NCBI RefSeq assembly: GCF_006438825.1
Contig: NZ_RCZP01000037.1
Span: 1-52,214 of the forward strand
Direction of reading: 5' to 3'
Source of the DNA: Muricoccus nepalensis
GTDB taxonomy: Bacteria; Pseudomonadota; Alphaproteobacteria; Acetobacterales; Acetobacteraceae
Length of the DNA: 52,214 nt
A model generated the notes under the pieces. It did not search any database. It saw nothing but the letters and a program-made list of their open reading frames with translations, and was not told where the DNA came from. Below, one piece after another: positions 34,241 through 43,935 of the stretch (position 1 is the first letter of the stretch; the number at the start of each line of letters is the position of its first letter). The position numbers were made by a program, and so were the translations under genes.

Positions 34241-34323
34241 GCCGGAAGGCGGCCCAGGGCACGCGCCGGGGGGCGGCCCAGGGCACACGCCGGAAGGCGA
34301 CCCAGGGCACGCGCCGGAAGGCG
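34241..34323. repeat. 24-bp minisatellite, 3.5 copies
   Basis: The unit gccggaaggcggcccagggc plus acgc occurs at 34241-34264, 34265-34288 (gccggggggcgg variant), 34289-34312 and as a half copy at 34313-34323. It lies in the divergent gap between DUF1491 and the next small gene. In the frame on the minus strand it would encode an 8-residue Pro/Gly/Cys repeat, but no start or ribosome site supports a gene. Confidence 0.85.
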
Positions 34324-34408
34324 CGCCGCGGCCGCCGCGCCGGGGGCTTGCTGCCCGCGCCCCGTCGCGCCATTGAGGGCGCCTCACTCCATCCCCGGGA
34401 AGTCTCCC

Positions 34409-34666
34409 ATGGCCACCACCCCCAAGCCGGACGCCGCGCCGCGGATGACCGAGGCCCAGCGCGCCTACGAGGCGAAGCGCGCCGCCAAGAACGGCATGAG
34501 CCTCGAGAAGTGGCTCGCCGCGAAGGAGAAGGAGCGCGAGGACGAGCGCCGCGCGGCCAGCGCCGACGCCGCCCGCCGCACCGCCGAGGTCGCCCCGCCG
34601 AAGAAGCCGACCCTCTTCCGCCGCCTCCTCGACCGCGCGCAGCAGCCTCTCAAGCCCTCCCGCTGA
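34409..34666 (+). CDS. Small charged helical protein
   Basis: 85 aa. MTEAQRAYEAKRAAKNGMSL, then EKWLAAKEKEREDERRAASA is strongly helical and charged; the C-terminus is basic (TLFRRLLDRAQQPLKPSR). The part AKRAAKNGMSLEKWLAAK recurs in short alphaproteobacterial hypothetical proteins. No enzymatic motif and no signal peptide. The ATG at 34409 has GGGAAG upstream. Its TGA stop overlaps a CTG that would start the next gene (CTGA). Confidence 0.7.
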   Translation: MATTPKPDAAPRMTEAQRAYEAKRAAKNGMSLEKWLAAKEKEREDERRAASADAARRTAEVAPPKKPTLFRRLLDRAQQPLKPSR

Positions 34667-35619
34667 CCGCCCCGCCGGCGCGCCCCGGCGCGCTCGTCGC
34701 CGCCCATGCCGACTGGTCGGCGCACCCGGCCAAGCGCTGGGTGAGCATCGCCCGGCGGGAGGGCGGCGCCTGGCGGGCGGAGGCGCCCCGCCCCGTCGGC
34801 GACCCCGCCGGCCTCGCCGCCGGCCTGCTCGCGGAGGGCGCCCCGGTCGCGATCGGCCTCGACCTCCCCCTCGGCCTGCCCCGCGCCTGGGCCGCCGCCC
34901 GGCCGGAGCCGGGCTTCCCCGCCTTCCTCCGCGCCCTGCCCGCCGATCCCGGCTTCCTGGAGGTGAACGAGGACCTCGCCACCGTCTCCGCGGCGCGCCC
35001 CTTCTACCCCCGGCTCGGCCGGCGCGGCATGACGCGCGCGGCGCACGCGGCGGCGCTCGGCCTCGCCGGCCCCGCCGACCTCTCCCGCCTCTGCGACCGC
35101 GCGACCGCCGAGCGCCCGGCCGGCGCCCCCCTCTTCTGGACGCTGGGCGCCAACCAGACCGGCAAGGCCGCCATCGCCGCCTGGCGGGACTGGATCGCGC
35201 CCGCGCTCGCCGCCGGCGCCCCGCTCCGCCTCTGGCCCTTCGAGGGGACGCTTGCCGCCCTCCTCGCCCCCGGCCGGGCCGTCCTCGCCGAGACCTACCC
35301 CGCCGAGGCCATGCGCCAGCTCGGCGTCCGCTTCCCCGGCAGCAAGCGCGACCGCGCCGCCCGCCGCGACGCCGCCCCCGCCCTCCGCCTCGCCATGGAC
35401 CGCCTCGGCGTCGCGCCCGCCCCCGCGCTGCAAGCCGCGGTCGAGGACGGCTTCGGCGCCGACGTCGCCGGCGAGGACCGGGTGGACAGCCTGCTGGGCC
35501 TCCTCTGCGTCGTCTCGGTGCTCGACGGCGCCCGCCCCGACTTCATCCCCGTCGACCCCTGGGTCCGCCGCTGGGAGGGCTGGGTCCTCGGCCAGACCGC
35601 CCTTCCCCGGGCCCCTTGA
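34663..35619 (+). CDS. DUF429 family protein (predicted RNase H-like fold)
   Basis: About 318 aa. Motifs: AAHADWSAHPAKRWVSIA with the first conserved Asp, VAIGLDLPLGLPRAW, GANQTGKAAIAAWRDWI, RLWPFEGTLAALLA, AETYPAEAM, and a final acidic region (GEDRVDSLLGLLCVVSVLDG). The DUF429 fold is like RNase H; function is unknown. No ATG, GTG or TTG occurs in frame between the previous gene's stop and the first conserved motif. The CTG at 34663 overlaps the preceding stop, so I use it; a GTG about 150 nt upstream inside the previous gene is the alternative. Confidence 0.78.
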   Translation: MTAPPARPGALVAAHADWSAHPAKRWVSIARREGGAWRAEAPRPVGDPAGLAAGLLAEGAPVAIGLDLPLGLPRAWAAARPEPGFPAFLRALPADPGFLEVNEDLATVSAARPFYPRLGRRGMTRAAHAAALGLAGPADLSRLCDRATAERPAGAPLFWTLGANQTGKAAIAAWRDWIAPALAAGAPLRLWPFEGTLAALLAPGRAVLAETYPAEAMRQLGVRFPGSKRDRAARRDAAPALRLAMDRLGVAPAPALQAAVEDGFGADVAGEDRVDSLLGLLCVVSVLDGARPDFIPVDPWVRRWEGWVLGQTALPRAP

Positions 35620-35778
35620 AAACGGCGGGGCCGGGAACCATTTGTTACGTATCGGACGGCGCTTTCCGGTGGACCGGCGGCGCCCGCACGGGCCACGATG
35701 CGGCCCCGTCCCCGCCACAATCCGGCGCGAATCGGCGGCCAGCATGGCCATCCTCATGAGCTCCCGGAGGGCAAGTCG

Positions 35779-36105
35779 ATGAAGTTCCGCAACCTCGTGC
35801 TGGGCGGCCTTGCCGCCGCCACCCTCATGGCCGCCGTCCCCGCCGAGGCCGGCTGGCACCGCCGTGGGCCGAGCGGCGGCGCGATCGCCGGCGGCATCAT
35901 CGGCGGCCTGGCGCTCGGCGCCATCGCCGGCGCGGCCATCGCGGCGCCGCCGGCCTACTACCCGCCGCCGCCGCCCGTCTACTACGCCCCGCCCGCCTAC
36001 TACGCGCCCCCGCCGCCGGCCTATTACGCGCCGCCGCCGCGCGTGTACTACGCGCCCCCGCCGCCGGCCTACTACGCCCCGGCGCCGACCTACTACCGCT
36101 ACTGA
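35779..36105 (+). CDS. Exported Tyr/Pro-repeat protein
   Basis: 108 aa. A signal peptide (residues 1-24, FRNLVLGGLAAATLMAAVPAEA) is followed by a Gly-zipper-like hydrophobic stretch (GGAIAGGIIGGLALGAIAGAA). The C-terminal part repeats YYAPPPPA and YYAPPPR units about six times and ends TYYRY. Proteins of this shape are frequent in Alphaproteobacteria and are thought to sit in the envelope; function unknown. GGAGGG lies 9 nt before the ATG. The 159-nt upstream gap is less GC-rich near 35640-35650 and may hold a promoter. Confidence 0.8.
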   Translation: MKFRNLVLGGLAAATLMAAVPAEAGWHRRGPSGGAIAGGIIGGLALGAIAGAAIAAPPAYYPPPPPVYYAPPAYYAPPPPAYYAPPPRVYYAPPPPAYYAPAPTYYRY

Positions 36106-36108
36106 GGA

Positions 36109-37091
36109 TCAGGCGGCGGGGCGGTACTGCCCCGTCGCCTCCGCGGCCGAGCGCGCGAGCCCGACGAGAAGGTCCAGTACGGGCGTCGGCACCCCCGCCA
36201 TCCGGGCCAGCGCCAGCGGCTGCACCAGCATCGCCTCCATCTCGATCGGCTTGCCCGCCTCCATGTCCTGCAGGATCGAGGGCTTGTGGGCCGTCGAGCG
36301 CGAGGCCGCGACCCGCGCCGCCGGGTCGACGTCGAGCGCAATCCCCAGCCCCCGCGCGATCGCCACCCCCTCCTCCAGCCCCGCCCGCGCCGCCTCCAGC
36401 GCCGCCGGGTCGCGCAGCGTCGCCGCCAGCCCCTGGCGCGAGAGAAGGCAGAGCGGCCCGTTCGACAGGTTCGAGACGAGCTTCGCCCAGACCTCGCGGC
36501 GGATGTCGGGCACGATGGGCGCCCCCATCCCCCCCGCCTCCAGCGCGGCGGCCAGCGCCCGCACCGGCTCGCCCACCGTGCCGTCCAGCCCCCCGAAGAC
36601 GACGCGGCTCCGCTCGTTCTCCACCTCGATCCGCCCGGGCGCCGTGATGGTGCAGGCGGAATAGACCACGCCCCCCACCGTCCGCTCCACGCCGACCGCC
36701 GCCCGCACCGCGCCGCCGGGGTCGATCGCCGGCAGCGCCGTGCCGTCGAGCGGCCCGCCGTGCCGGTCGAAGTACCACCAGGGGATGCCGTTCATCACGA
36801 AGGCAACCGGCGTGCCCGCCCGACGCAGCGGCGCGATGCCCGCCGCCACCCCGGCCAGCTGGTGCCCCTTCACCGTCACCACCACCGCGTCCTGCGGGCC
36901 GAGCGCGGCAGGGTCGTCGCTCGCCGCCGGCCGCGCCTCGAAGGTCGCGTCCCGCGCCACGACCGTGATGCCCCGCTCGCGGATGGCCGCCAGCGTCGCG
37001 CCCCGCGCCACCACGCTCACCTCTGCGCCCCCGCGTGCCAGCCGCGCGGCCAGGTGCCCGCCGATGGCCCCCGCGCCGAAGACGCAGACCC

Positions 37092-37095
<4 letters not shown>
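36109..37095 (-). CDS. Ketopantoate reductase family protein (PanE/ApbA-like)
   Basis: 328 aa. The NADP-binding N-terminus is MRVCVFGAGAIGGHLAARLA, then VVVTVKGHQLAGVAAGI. The C-terminal helical domain carries the catalytic Lys region REVWAKLVSNLSNGPLCLL and ends with SILQDMEAGKPIEMEAML, the ApbA_C signature. PanE reduces 2-dehydropantoate for pantothenate/CoA. Such genes are often paralogues acting on other 2-oxo acids, and here the start overlaps an amidohydrolase gene by 4 nt rather than pan genes, so I leave the symbol open. Confidence 0.88.
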
Positions 37096-38267
<1,172 letters not shown>

Positions 38268-38568
38268 GCCCTTAGCGTCCGCCAGGGCGCGGCGTCCCGC
38301 AAGTATGTTGCGCCGCACCCTTAGGTGAAGAAGCATCCATGACAAGGCGTCAGCGAATCTGCCGCTTGTGGAGCCGCGCCGTGCCTCATAGTTTGCCCGG
38401 ACTCTGAGTACGGGAGGCACGTCCGGGAAAAAGGGACGAGAGCACGCCAAGAATGGCGGCCGGCACCTTGGGTGGCGGCCGGCATCGGCATGACCCTCGC
38501 CCGAACCATCCCCGCGTCGCCCCCCGGCAGAAAGTAACCGACGAGGGCCAGCAAAGGGTGGAGCGTTC
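38268..38568. other. Divergent intergenic region between amidohydrolase and tctBA
   Basis: 301 nt without a convincing gene. tggcggccggca is repeated at 38454-38465 and 38473-38484 (19 nt apart). The stretch near 38330-38400 is mildly AT-enriched. I see no remnant of a tctC gene, no riboswitch and no clear -35/-10 pair. The tctB ribosome site GTGGAG lies at its right end. Both divergent promoters probably lie here. Confidence 0.5.
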
Positions 38569-39186
38569 ATGAAAGTCAGTCAAAAGGATCTCTGGGCCGG
38601 CGGCCTTCTCATGTTCCTGGCCTTCATCGGCCTGTGGATCAACGGCGGCATGCTCGGCCTCGGCCTCGAGCAGCACACCCTCGGCTCGGCCCGCCGCATG
38701 GGCCCCGGCTACATGCCGATGCTCGTCCTGTGGCTCCAGATGGCCCTCGGCGCCATCATCTTCGTCGCCGCCCTCCGCAACGGCCCGGATGACCTCGAGA
38801 GCTGGAAGAAGCTCGACTTCGTGACGCTCGCCGTCGGCGTCGCCGTCGCCCTGCTCATCTGGCGGGTGATGGAGGCCACCGGCTATAACACGAACTACAT
38901 CCAGGTCGGCCTCGCCTGCCTCGTCGGCCTGCTCCTGCTGGCGATCTCGCCGGCCTGGCGCCCGCTCGGCATGGTGCTCGGCTCCTTCGCCATCTTCGGC
39001 CTCCTGCTCGAGCCGGCCGGGCTGATGATCTCGATCGTGGCGCTCTGCGTGATCTCCTCCGTCGCCGACCGCGAGCACACGCCGCTCGGCGTCGCTGGCA
39101 TGAGCCTCTTTCTCTGCGTCCTCTGCTGGTTCGTCTTCATCTACGAGCTCGATATCCGGGTGCCGGTCTGGCCGGGTAGCTTCTGA
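38569..39186 (+). CDS. tctB: Tripartite tricarboxylate transporter small subunit TctB
   Basis: 205 aa with four to five membrane helices (LWAGGLLMFLAFIGLWING; LWLQMALGAIIFVAAL; FVTLAVGVAVALLIWRVM; LACLVGLLLLAIS; GMSLFLCVLCWFVFIYEL). The early motif LGSARRMGPGYMPM is typical of TctB. It forms the permease with TctA in the inner membrane. It is 30 nt from tctA, an operon. The binding-protein gene tctC that normally heads such operons is missing here. Confidence 0.93.
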   Translation: MKVSQKDLWAGGLLMFLAFIGLWINGGMLGLGLEQHTLGSARRMGPGYMPMLVLWLQMALGAIIFVAALRNGPDDLESWKKLDFVTLAVGVAVALLIWRVMEATGYNTNYIQVGLACLVGLLLLAISPAWRPLGMVLGSFAIFGLLLEPAGLMISIVALCVISSVADREHTPLGVAGMSLFLCVLCWFVFIYELDIRVPVWPGSF

Positions 39187-39216
39187 ACCGCCGGGCATAG
39201 GAAGGGCCAAGACACC

Positions 39217-40719
39217 ATGGAATTGCTTCTCTCCAACCTCGCGCACGGCTTCGGCGTCGCTCTCACGCTGAACAACGTGCTCTTCGCGCTCCTCGGCGCG
39301 CTGATCGGCACGGCCATCGGCGTGCTGCCGGGCATCGGGCCGGTCGCCACCATCTCGCTGCTGCTGCCGATCACCTTCGGCCAGCCCGCCACCACCGCCA
39401 TCATCATGCTCGCCGGCATCTACTACGGCGCGCAGTACGGCGGCTCGACCACCTCGATCCTGCTGAACCTGCCGGGCGAGGTCTCCTCGGTCGTCACCAC
39501 GCTCGAGGGCTACAAGATGGCCCGCAACGGGCGGGCGGGCGCCGCGCTCACCATCGCGGCCGTCGGCTCCTTCATCGCGGGCAGCTTCTCCACCCTCCTC
39601 GTCGCGGCCTCCGGCCCGGCGCTGACCCAGGTGGCGCTCTCCTTCGGCCCGGCCGACTACTTCTCCCTCATGCTGCTCGGCCTCGTCATCTCGGCTGTGC
39701 TCGCGCAGGGCTCGGTGCTGAAGTCCATCGCCATGGTGGTGCTCGGCGTCACCCTCGGCCTCGTCGGCACCGACGTGCAGACCGGCCAGCAGCGCTTCAC
39801 CTTCGGCGTGCCGGAGCTCTCCGACGGCCTCGGCTTCGTCTCGATCGCCATGGGCATCTTCGGCATCGGCGAGATCATTCTCAACCTCGAGCGCCCCGAG
39901 GCCCGCTCGGTCCTCTCGGGCAAGGTCGGCTCGCTGATGCTGACGCGGGCCGAAGCCAAGCGCTGCGTCGCCCCGGTGATCCGCGGCACCCTCCTCGGCT
40001 CGGTGCTCGGCATCCTCCCCGGCGGCGGCGCCTCCCTCGCCGCCTTCGGCTCCTACATGCTCGAGAGCAAGGTCTCCTCGCACCGCCACGAGTTCGGCAC
40101 GGGCGCCATCGAGGGCGTGGCCGGTCCGGAATCGGCCAACAACGCGGCCGCCCAGACCTCCTTCATCCCGCTGCTCACCCTCGGCATCCCGGCCAACGCC
40201 GTCATGGCGCTCATGGTCGGCGCCCTCATCATCCAGGGCATCCAGCCGGGCCCGCGCATGGTCGAGGCCCAGCCCGACCTCTTCTGGGGCCTCATCTGCT
40301 CCATGTGGGTCGGCAACCTCATGCTGCTCGTCATCAACCTGCCGCTCATCGGCATGTGGGTGAAGCTGCTCCAGGTGCCCTACAAGTACCTCTACCCGGC
40401 GATCCTCGTCTTCTGCGCGATCGGCGTGTACTCGCTCAACAACTCGGTCTTCGACGTCTACCAGACCCTCTTCTTCGGCATCCTCGGCTACATCTTCTCG
40501 AAGCTGAAGATGGAGGCGGCGCCGCTCCTCATCGGCTTCGTGCTCGGCCCGATGATGGAGGAGCACCTCCGCCGCGCCATGCTGCTGTCCCGCGGCGACA
40601 TCACCGTCTTCGTCGAGCGCCCGATCAGCGCGACGCTCCTCGGCATCGCCTTCATCGCGCTCGCCGCCATGCTCCTGCCGGGCCTCCGCTCGGGCAAGGA
40701 CAAGGCCCTGGCCGAATAG
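39217..40719 (+). CDS. tctA: Tripartite tricarboxylate transporter large permease TctA
   Basis: 500 aa, about 11-12 membrane helices. The TctA signature is visible in ALIGTAIGVLPGIGPVATIS and IYYGAQYGGSTTSILLNLPG, with the repeat-related GILPGGGASLAAFGSYMLE and the central GVAGPESANNAAAQTSFIP. It carries tricarboxylates or other carboxylates with a periplasmic Bug protein that must be encoded elsewhere. A strong hairpin terminator follows at 45 nt. Confidence 0.95.
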   Translation: MELLLSNLAHGFGVALTLNNVLFALLGALIGTAIGVLPGIGPVATISLLLPITFGQPATTAIIMLAGIYYGAQYGGSTTSILLNLPGEVSSVVTTLEGYKMARNGRAGAALTIAAVGSFIAGSFSTLLVAASGPALTQVALSFGPADYFSLMLLGLVISAVLAQGSVLKSIAMVVLGVTLGLVGTDVQTGQQRFTFGVPELSDGLGFVSIAMGIFGIGEIILNLERPEARSVLSGKVGSLMLTRAEAKRCVAPVIRGTLLGSVLGILPGGGASLAAFGSYMLESKVSSHRHEFGTGAIEGVAGPESANNAAAQTSFIPLLTLGIPANAVMALMVGALIIQGIQPGPRMVEAQPDLFWGLICSMWVGNLMLLVINLPLIGMWVKLLQVPYKYLYPAILVFCAIGVYSLNNSVFDVYQTLFFGILGYIFSKLKMEAAPLLIGFVLGPMMEEHLRRAMLLSRGDITVFVERPISATLLGIAFIALAAMLLPGLRSGKDKALAE

Positions 40720-40763
40720 GCCCGGTCCCGGCCGAGTAATCGATCGGCCACACTTATTGGTTG

Positions 40764-40797
40764 AAAGCCGCCCCGCTCCGCCGGGGCGGCTTTTCTT
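40764..40797 (+). terminator. Rho-independent terminator of tctBA
   Basis: aaagccgccccg pairs with cggggcggcttt around the loop ctccgc, and the right arm runs into ttttcttt. The 9-bp GC stem with an A-U extension and a T-run is the best intrinsic terminator of the window. Confidence 0.92.
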
Positions 40798-40842
40798 TCG
40801 TTCGCGCTTCCGTTACCGGTCGCGCGTTCTGAGCGAGGGCCC

Positions 40843-42264
40843 ATGTCCGATCATCGCGTTGTTCCCGTCATCCTCTCCGGTGGCGTCGGCACCCGTTTGT
40901 GGCCCCTCTCGCGCGAGGGGTTCCCGAAGCAGTTCTGGCCGCTCGTCGGCAGCGCGACCATGCTGCAGGAGACCGTGGGCCGGGCCACCGGCCCGGGCTT
41001 CGAGCCCCCCATGATCATCTGCGCCGAGGCCCACCGCTTCCTCGTCGCCGAGCAGCTCCGCGAGGCCGGGATCGCCGGCGGCCGCATCGTGCTCGAGCCG
41101 GTGGCCCGCAACTCCGCCCCCGCCATCGCCGCCGCCGCAATCCTCGCCGCCGAGGAGAACCCGCACGCCCTCCTCTGGATCATGGCCGCCGACGCCGCGA
41201 TCAAGGACCTGCCCGCGCTGCACGCGGCGCTGGCCCGCGCCGCCGCGGCCGCCGAGGCCGGCCACATCGTCGCCTTCGGCATGCGCCCCACCAGCCCCGA
41301 GACCGGCTTCGGCTACATGGAGGCCGGCGCGCCCCTGCCGGGCCTCGAGGGCGCCTCCGCCATCGCCTCCTTCGTCGAGAAGCCCGACGCGGCGCGGGCC
41401 GCCGAGTACCTGGCCGGCGGGCGCCACCTCTGGAACGCCGGCATGTTCGTCGCCCGCGCCAGCACCCTGCTCGCCGAGCTCGAGCGCCTGACGCCCGAGC
41501 TCGTCTCGGCCGTCCGCGCCTCGATCGAGGAATCCAAGCGCGACCTCGACTTCGTCCGCCTCGGCGCCTCCTTCGCGGAGGCCCCCTCCATCTCCATCGA
41601 CTACGCGGTCATGGAGCGCACCGCCCACGCCGCGGTCGTCCCGGCCGACATGGGCTGGTCCGACGTCGGCTCCTGGGACGCGCTCTGGCAGGTCTCGCCC
41701 AAGGACGCCGCCGGCAACGCGACCCATGGCCCGACCTCGCTGGTGGACGCGAAGAACTGCTACGTCCGCTCGGAGGGCATCCTCACCACCGTCGTCGGCC
41801 TCGAGGACGTGGTCGTGGTGGCCACCGAGGACGCCGTGCTCGCGCTGCACCGCGACCGCGCGCAGGACGTGAAGAAGCTCGTCGACCAGCTTCGCGCCCA
41901 GAAGCGCCCGGAAGCCGGCGCCCACCGCCGCATGTACCGCCCCTGGGGCCACTACGAGGGCCTCATCCAGGGCGACCGCTTCCAGGTGAAGAAGATCCTC
42001 GTCCGCCCCGGCGAGAAGCTCTCCCTCCAGAAGCACTACCACCGCGCCGAGCACTGGGTGGTGGTGAACGGCACCGCCATCGTCGAGCGCGACGCCGAGC
42101 GCATCCTCCTGCGCGAGAACGAGTCCGTCTACCTGCCGCTGGGCTGCGTCCACCGGCTGGAGAACCCGGGCATGATCCCGCTCACCCTCATCGAGGTGCA
42201 GGCCGGCGCCTATCTCGGCGAGGACGACATCGTCCGCTTCGAGGACACCTACGGCCGGGCCTGA
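40843..42264 (+). CDS. manC: Mannose-1-phosphate guanylyltransferase / mannose-6-phosphate isomerase
   Basis: 473 aa, the bifunctional type II enzyme. The nucleotidyltransferase domain begins VVPVILSGGVGTRLWPLSRE with the GDP-binding Gly/Arg motif, continues with EPVARNSAPAIAAAAI and FVEKPDAARAAEYL, and has IDYAVMERTAHAAVV. The C-terminal cupin (from about residue 365) has RPWGHYEGLIQGDRFQVKKI, LQKHYHRAEHWVVVNGTA with the metal-binding His. It makes GDP-mannose for exopolysaccharide or LPS. It stands alone between a terminator and an antiporter gene. Confidence 0.95.
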   Translation: MSDHRVVPVILSGGVGTRLWPLSREGFPKQFWPLVGSATMLQETVGRATGPGFEPPMIICAEAHRFLVAEQLREAGIAGGRIVLEPVARNSAPAIAAAAILAAEENPHALLWIMAADAAIKDLPALHAALARAAAAAEAGHIVAFGMRPTSPETGFGYMEAGAPLPGLEGASAIASFVEKPDAARAAEYLAGGRHLWNAGMFVARASTLLAELERLTPELVSAVRASIEESKRDLDFVRLGASFAEAPSISIDYAVMERTAHAAVVPADMGWSDVGSWDALWQVSPKDAAGNATHGPTSLVDAKNCYVRSEGILTTVVGLEDVVVVATEDAVLALHRDRAQDVKKLVDQLRAQKRPEAGAHRRMYRPWGHYEGLIQGDRFQVKKILVRPGEKLSLQKHYHRAEHWVVVNGTAIVERDAERILLRENESVYLPLGCVHRLENPGMIPLTLIEVQAGAYLGEDDIVRFEDTYGRA

Positions 42265-42292
42265 GGGCCCGCCTCCCCCCCGGCCCCGCTCT

Positions 42293-42317
42293 CCCGGCGC
42301 GCCCGTTGCGCGCCGGG
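42293..42317. terminator. Hairpin after manC
   Basis: cccggcgcgc (42293-42302) pairs perfectly with gcgcgccggg (42308-42317) around ccgtt. No T-run follows, so this is a candidate only. The rest of the short gap has no other feature. Confidence 0.45.
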
Positions 42318-42357
42318 GCGGCTACCCGAGGCCCCCTCCGGCGCCCAGACTGGCGCC

Positions 42358-43926
42358 ATGCACACCCTCGAGATCACCCTCGCGCTGATGGCCGCCTGCG
42401 TGGTCTTCGCCGTCGTCGCCCGCCTCACCCGCGTGCCCTACGCCGCCGTCCTCGTCCTCGGCGGCATGGGGCTCGCCTTCGTGCCCGGCCTGCCCCAGGT
42501 GCGGCTCGACCCCGAGCTGGCCCTGGCCGCCTTCCTGCCGCCGCTCCTCCAGGCCAGCGCCTGGCGGACGGACTGGCGGCAGTTCCGGGCCTCCATCCGG
42601 CCGATCCTGCTGCTCGCCTTCGGCGCGGTCCTCTTCACCGCGGCCTGCGTCGCCGTCGTCGCCCGCCTCCTCCTGCCCGAGTTGCCCTGGGCGGCCGCGA
42701 TCGCCCTCGGCGCCGTCGTCGCGCCGCCCGACGCCGTCGCCGCCGCCTCCGTCCTCAAGCGCCTCCCCCTCCCCCAGCGCGTGGTGACGGTGCTGGAGGG
42801 CGAGAGCCTGATGAACGACGCCTCCTCCCTCGTGCTCTTCCGCCTCGCGGTCTCCGCGCTCGCGGCCGGGAGCGTCTCGCCGGGCGTCGTCGCGCTCACC
42901 TTCCTCGGCGTCGGGCTCGGCGGCATGGCGGTCGGCTGGGCCGTCGCCTGGGGGGCCAGCCGCCTCGTCCCCCTCCTGAACGACACCTTGCTCGAGGTCG
43001 CCCTCACCTTCCTCACGGCCTACGCCGCCTATCTTGGGGCCGAGGCGCTCGGCGTCTCCGGCGTCATGGCCGTGGTGACCGGCGGCATCCTCCTCGTCCG
43101 CCGGCAGCGGAACCTCCTCAGCGCCCGCACCCGGACCGAGGCGCGGGCGACCTGGAGCTTCGTCGAGTTCGCCCTCACCAGCCTCGTCTTCATCCTCGTG
43201 GGCCTCCAGCTCAACGGCATCCTCGCCCGCCTCGGCGACTACCCGCTCGGCTTCCTCGCCCTCGCCGCGGGGGCGCTCTCGGTCACGCTCATCCTCTCCC
43301 GCCTCGCCTGGGTGATGCCGATCGCCCTCCTGCCGATCCTCCTCCCCTGGACCACCCCCGGCGACGGCCTCCCCCGCCCGCGCGAGGCCGCGGTGATCGG
43401 CTGGGCGGGGATGCGCGGCGTGGTCTCGCTCGCCACCGCCATCGCCCTCCCGCTCGAGACCCCCCACCGGGAGCTCCTCGTCTTCCTCGCCTTCACCGCC
43501 ATCCTCTCCACCCTCGTCGTCCAGGGCACGACGCTCGGCTGGGTCATCGGGCGGCTGAAGGTCGCGCTGCCGAGCCGCGCCGGCATGGACCCGGAGGAGG
43601 CCGCCGCGCGCCGCCTCATGGCGCGGGCCGCGCTGGAGGAGGTGCAGCACCGGCTCGACAGCCCGCTCGACGGCGCCATCGCCCGCGACCTCGTGGGCGA
43701 GTTCCGGGACATCGACCGCGTCTATTCCGGCATCGCCGCCGGCGGCACCCAGGCGGAGATGCTTGCCCGCCTGCAGATCCGCCTCGCCGCCACCCGCAGC
43801 GCCCGCCGCGCCCTCATCGGGCACGAGGAGGAGAGCACCCTCTCCGAGGACATGCTGGCCGGCCTCCTCGCGGAAACCGACCACGAGGAGCTGCGCCTCA
43901 TGCGCCAGATCGCCCAGGCCCGGTGA
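42358..43926 (+). CDS. CPA1-family sodium/proton antiporter
   Basis: 522 aa. About twelve membrane helices in the first 390 residues. Family motifs are LGAVVAPPDAVAAASVLKRL (the ND-like substrate site PPD), VLEGESLMNDASSLVLFRL, and GWAGMRGVVSLATAIALPLE, typical of NhaP/YjcE-type exchangers. The last 130 residues are cytoplasmic and helical with AARRLMARAALEEVQHRLD. It exports sodium or potassium in exchange for protons. No ribosome site stands clearly before the ATG. The downstream gene is convergent. Confidence 0.92.
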   Translation: MHTLEITLALMAACVVFAVVARLTRVPYAAVLVLGGMGLAFVPGLPQVRLDPELALAAFLPPLLQASAWRTDWRQFRASIRPILLLAFGAVLFTAACVAVVARLLLPELPWAAAIALGAVVAPPDAVAAASVLKRLPLPQRVVTVLEGESLMNDASSLVLFRLAVSALAAGSVSPGVVALTFLGVGLGGMAVGWAVAWGASRLVPLLNDTLLEVALTFLTAYAAYLGAEALGVSGVMAVVTGGILLVRRQRNLLSARTRTEARATWSFVEFALTSLVFILVGLQLNGILARLGDYPLGFLALAAGALSVTLILSRLAWVMPIALLPILLPWTTPGDGLPRPREAAVIGWAGMRGVVSLATAIALPLETPHRELLVFLAFTAILSTLVVQGTTLGWVIGRLKVALPSRAGMDPEEAAARRLMARAALEEVQHRLDSPLDGAIARDLVGEFRDIDRVYSGIAAGGTQAEMLARLQIRLAATRSARRALIGHEEESTLSEDMLAGLLAETDHEELRLMRQIAQAR

Positions 43927-43935
43927 GGGGCGCCG

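Noticed and set aside
34180-34408. Minus-strand frame with an 8-residue Pro/Gly/Cys repeat
   Set aside because: It is the translation of the 24-bp minisatellite upstream of DUF1491; no start signal supports it.
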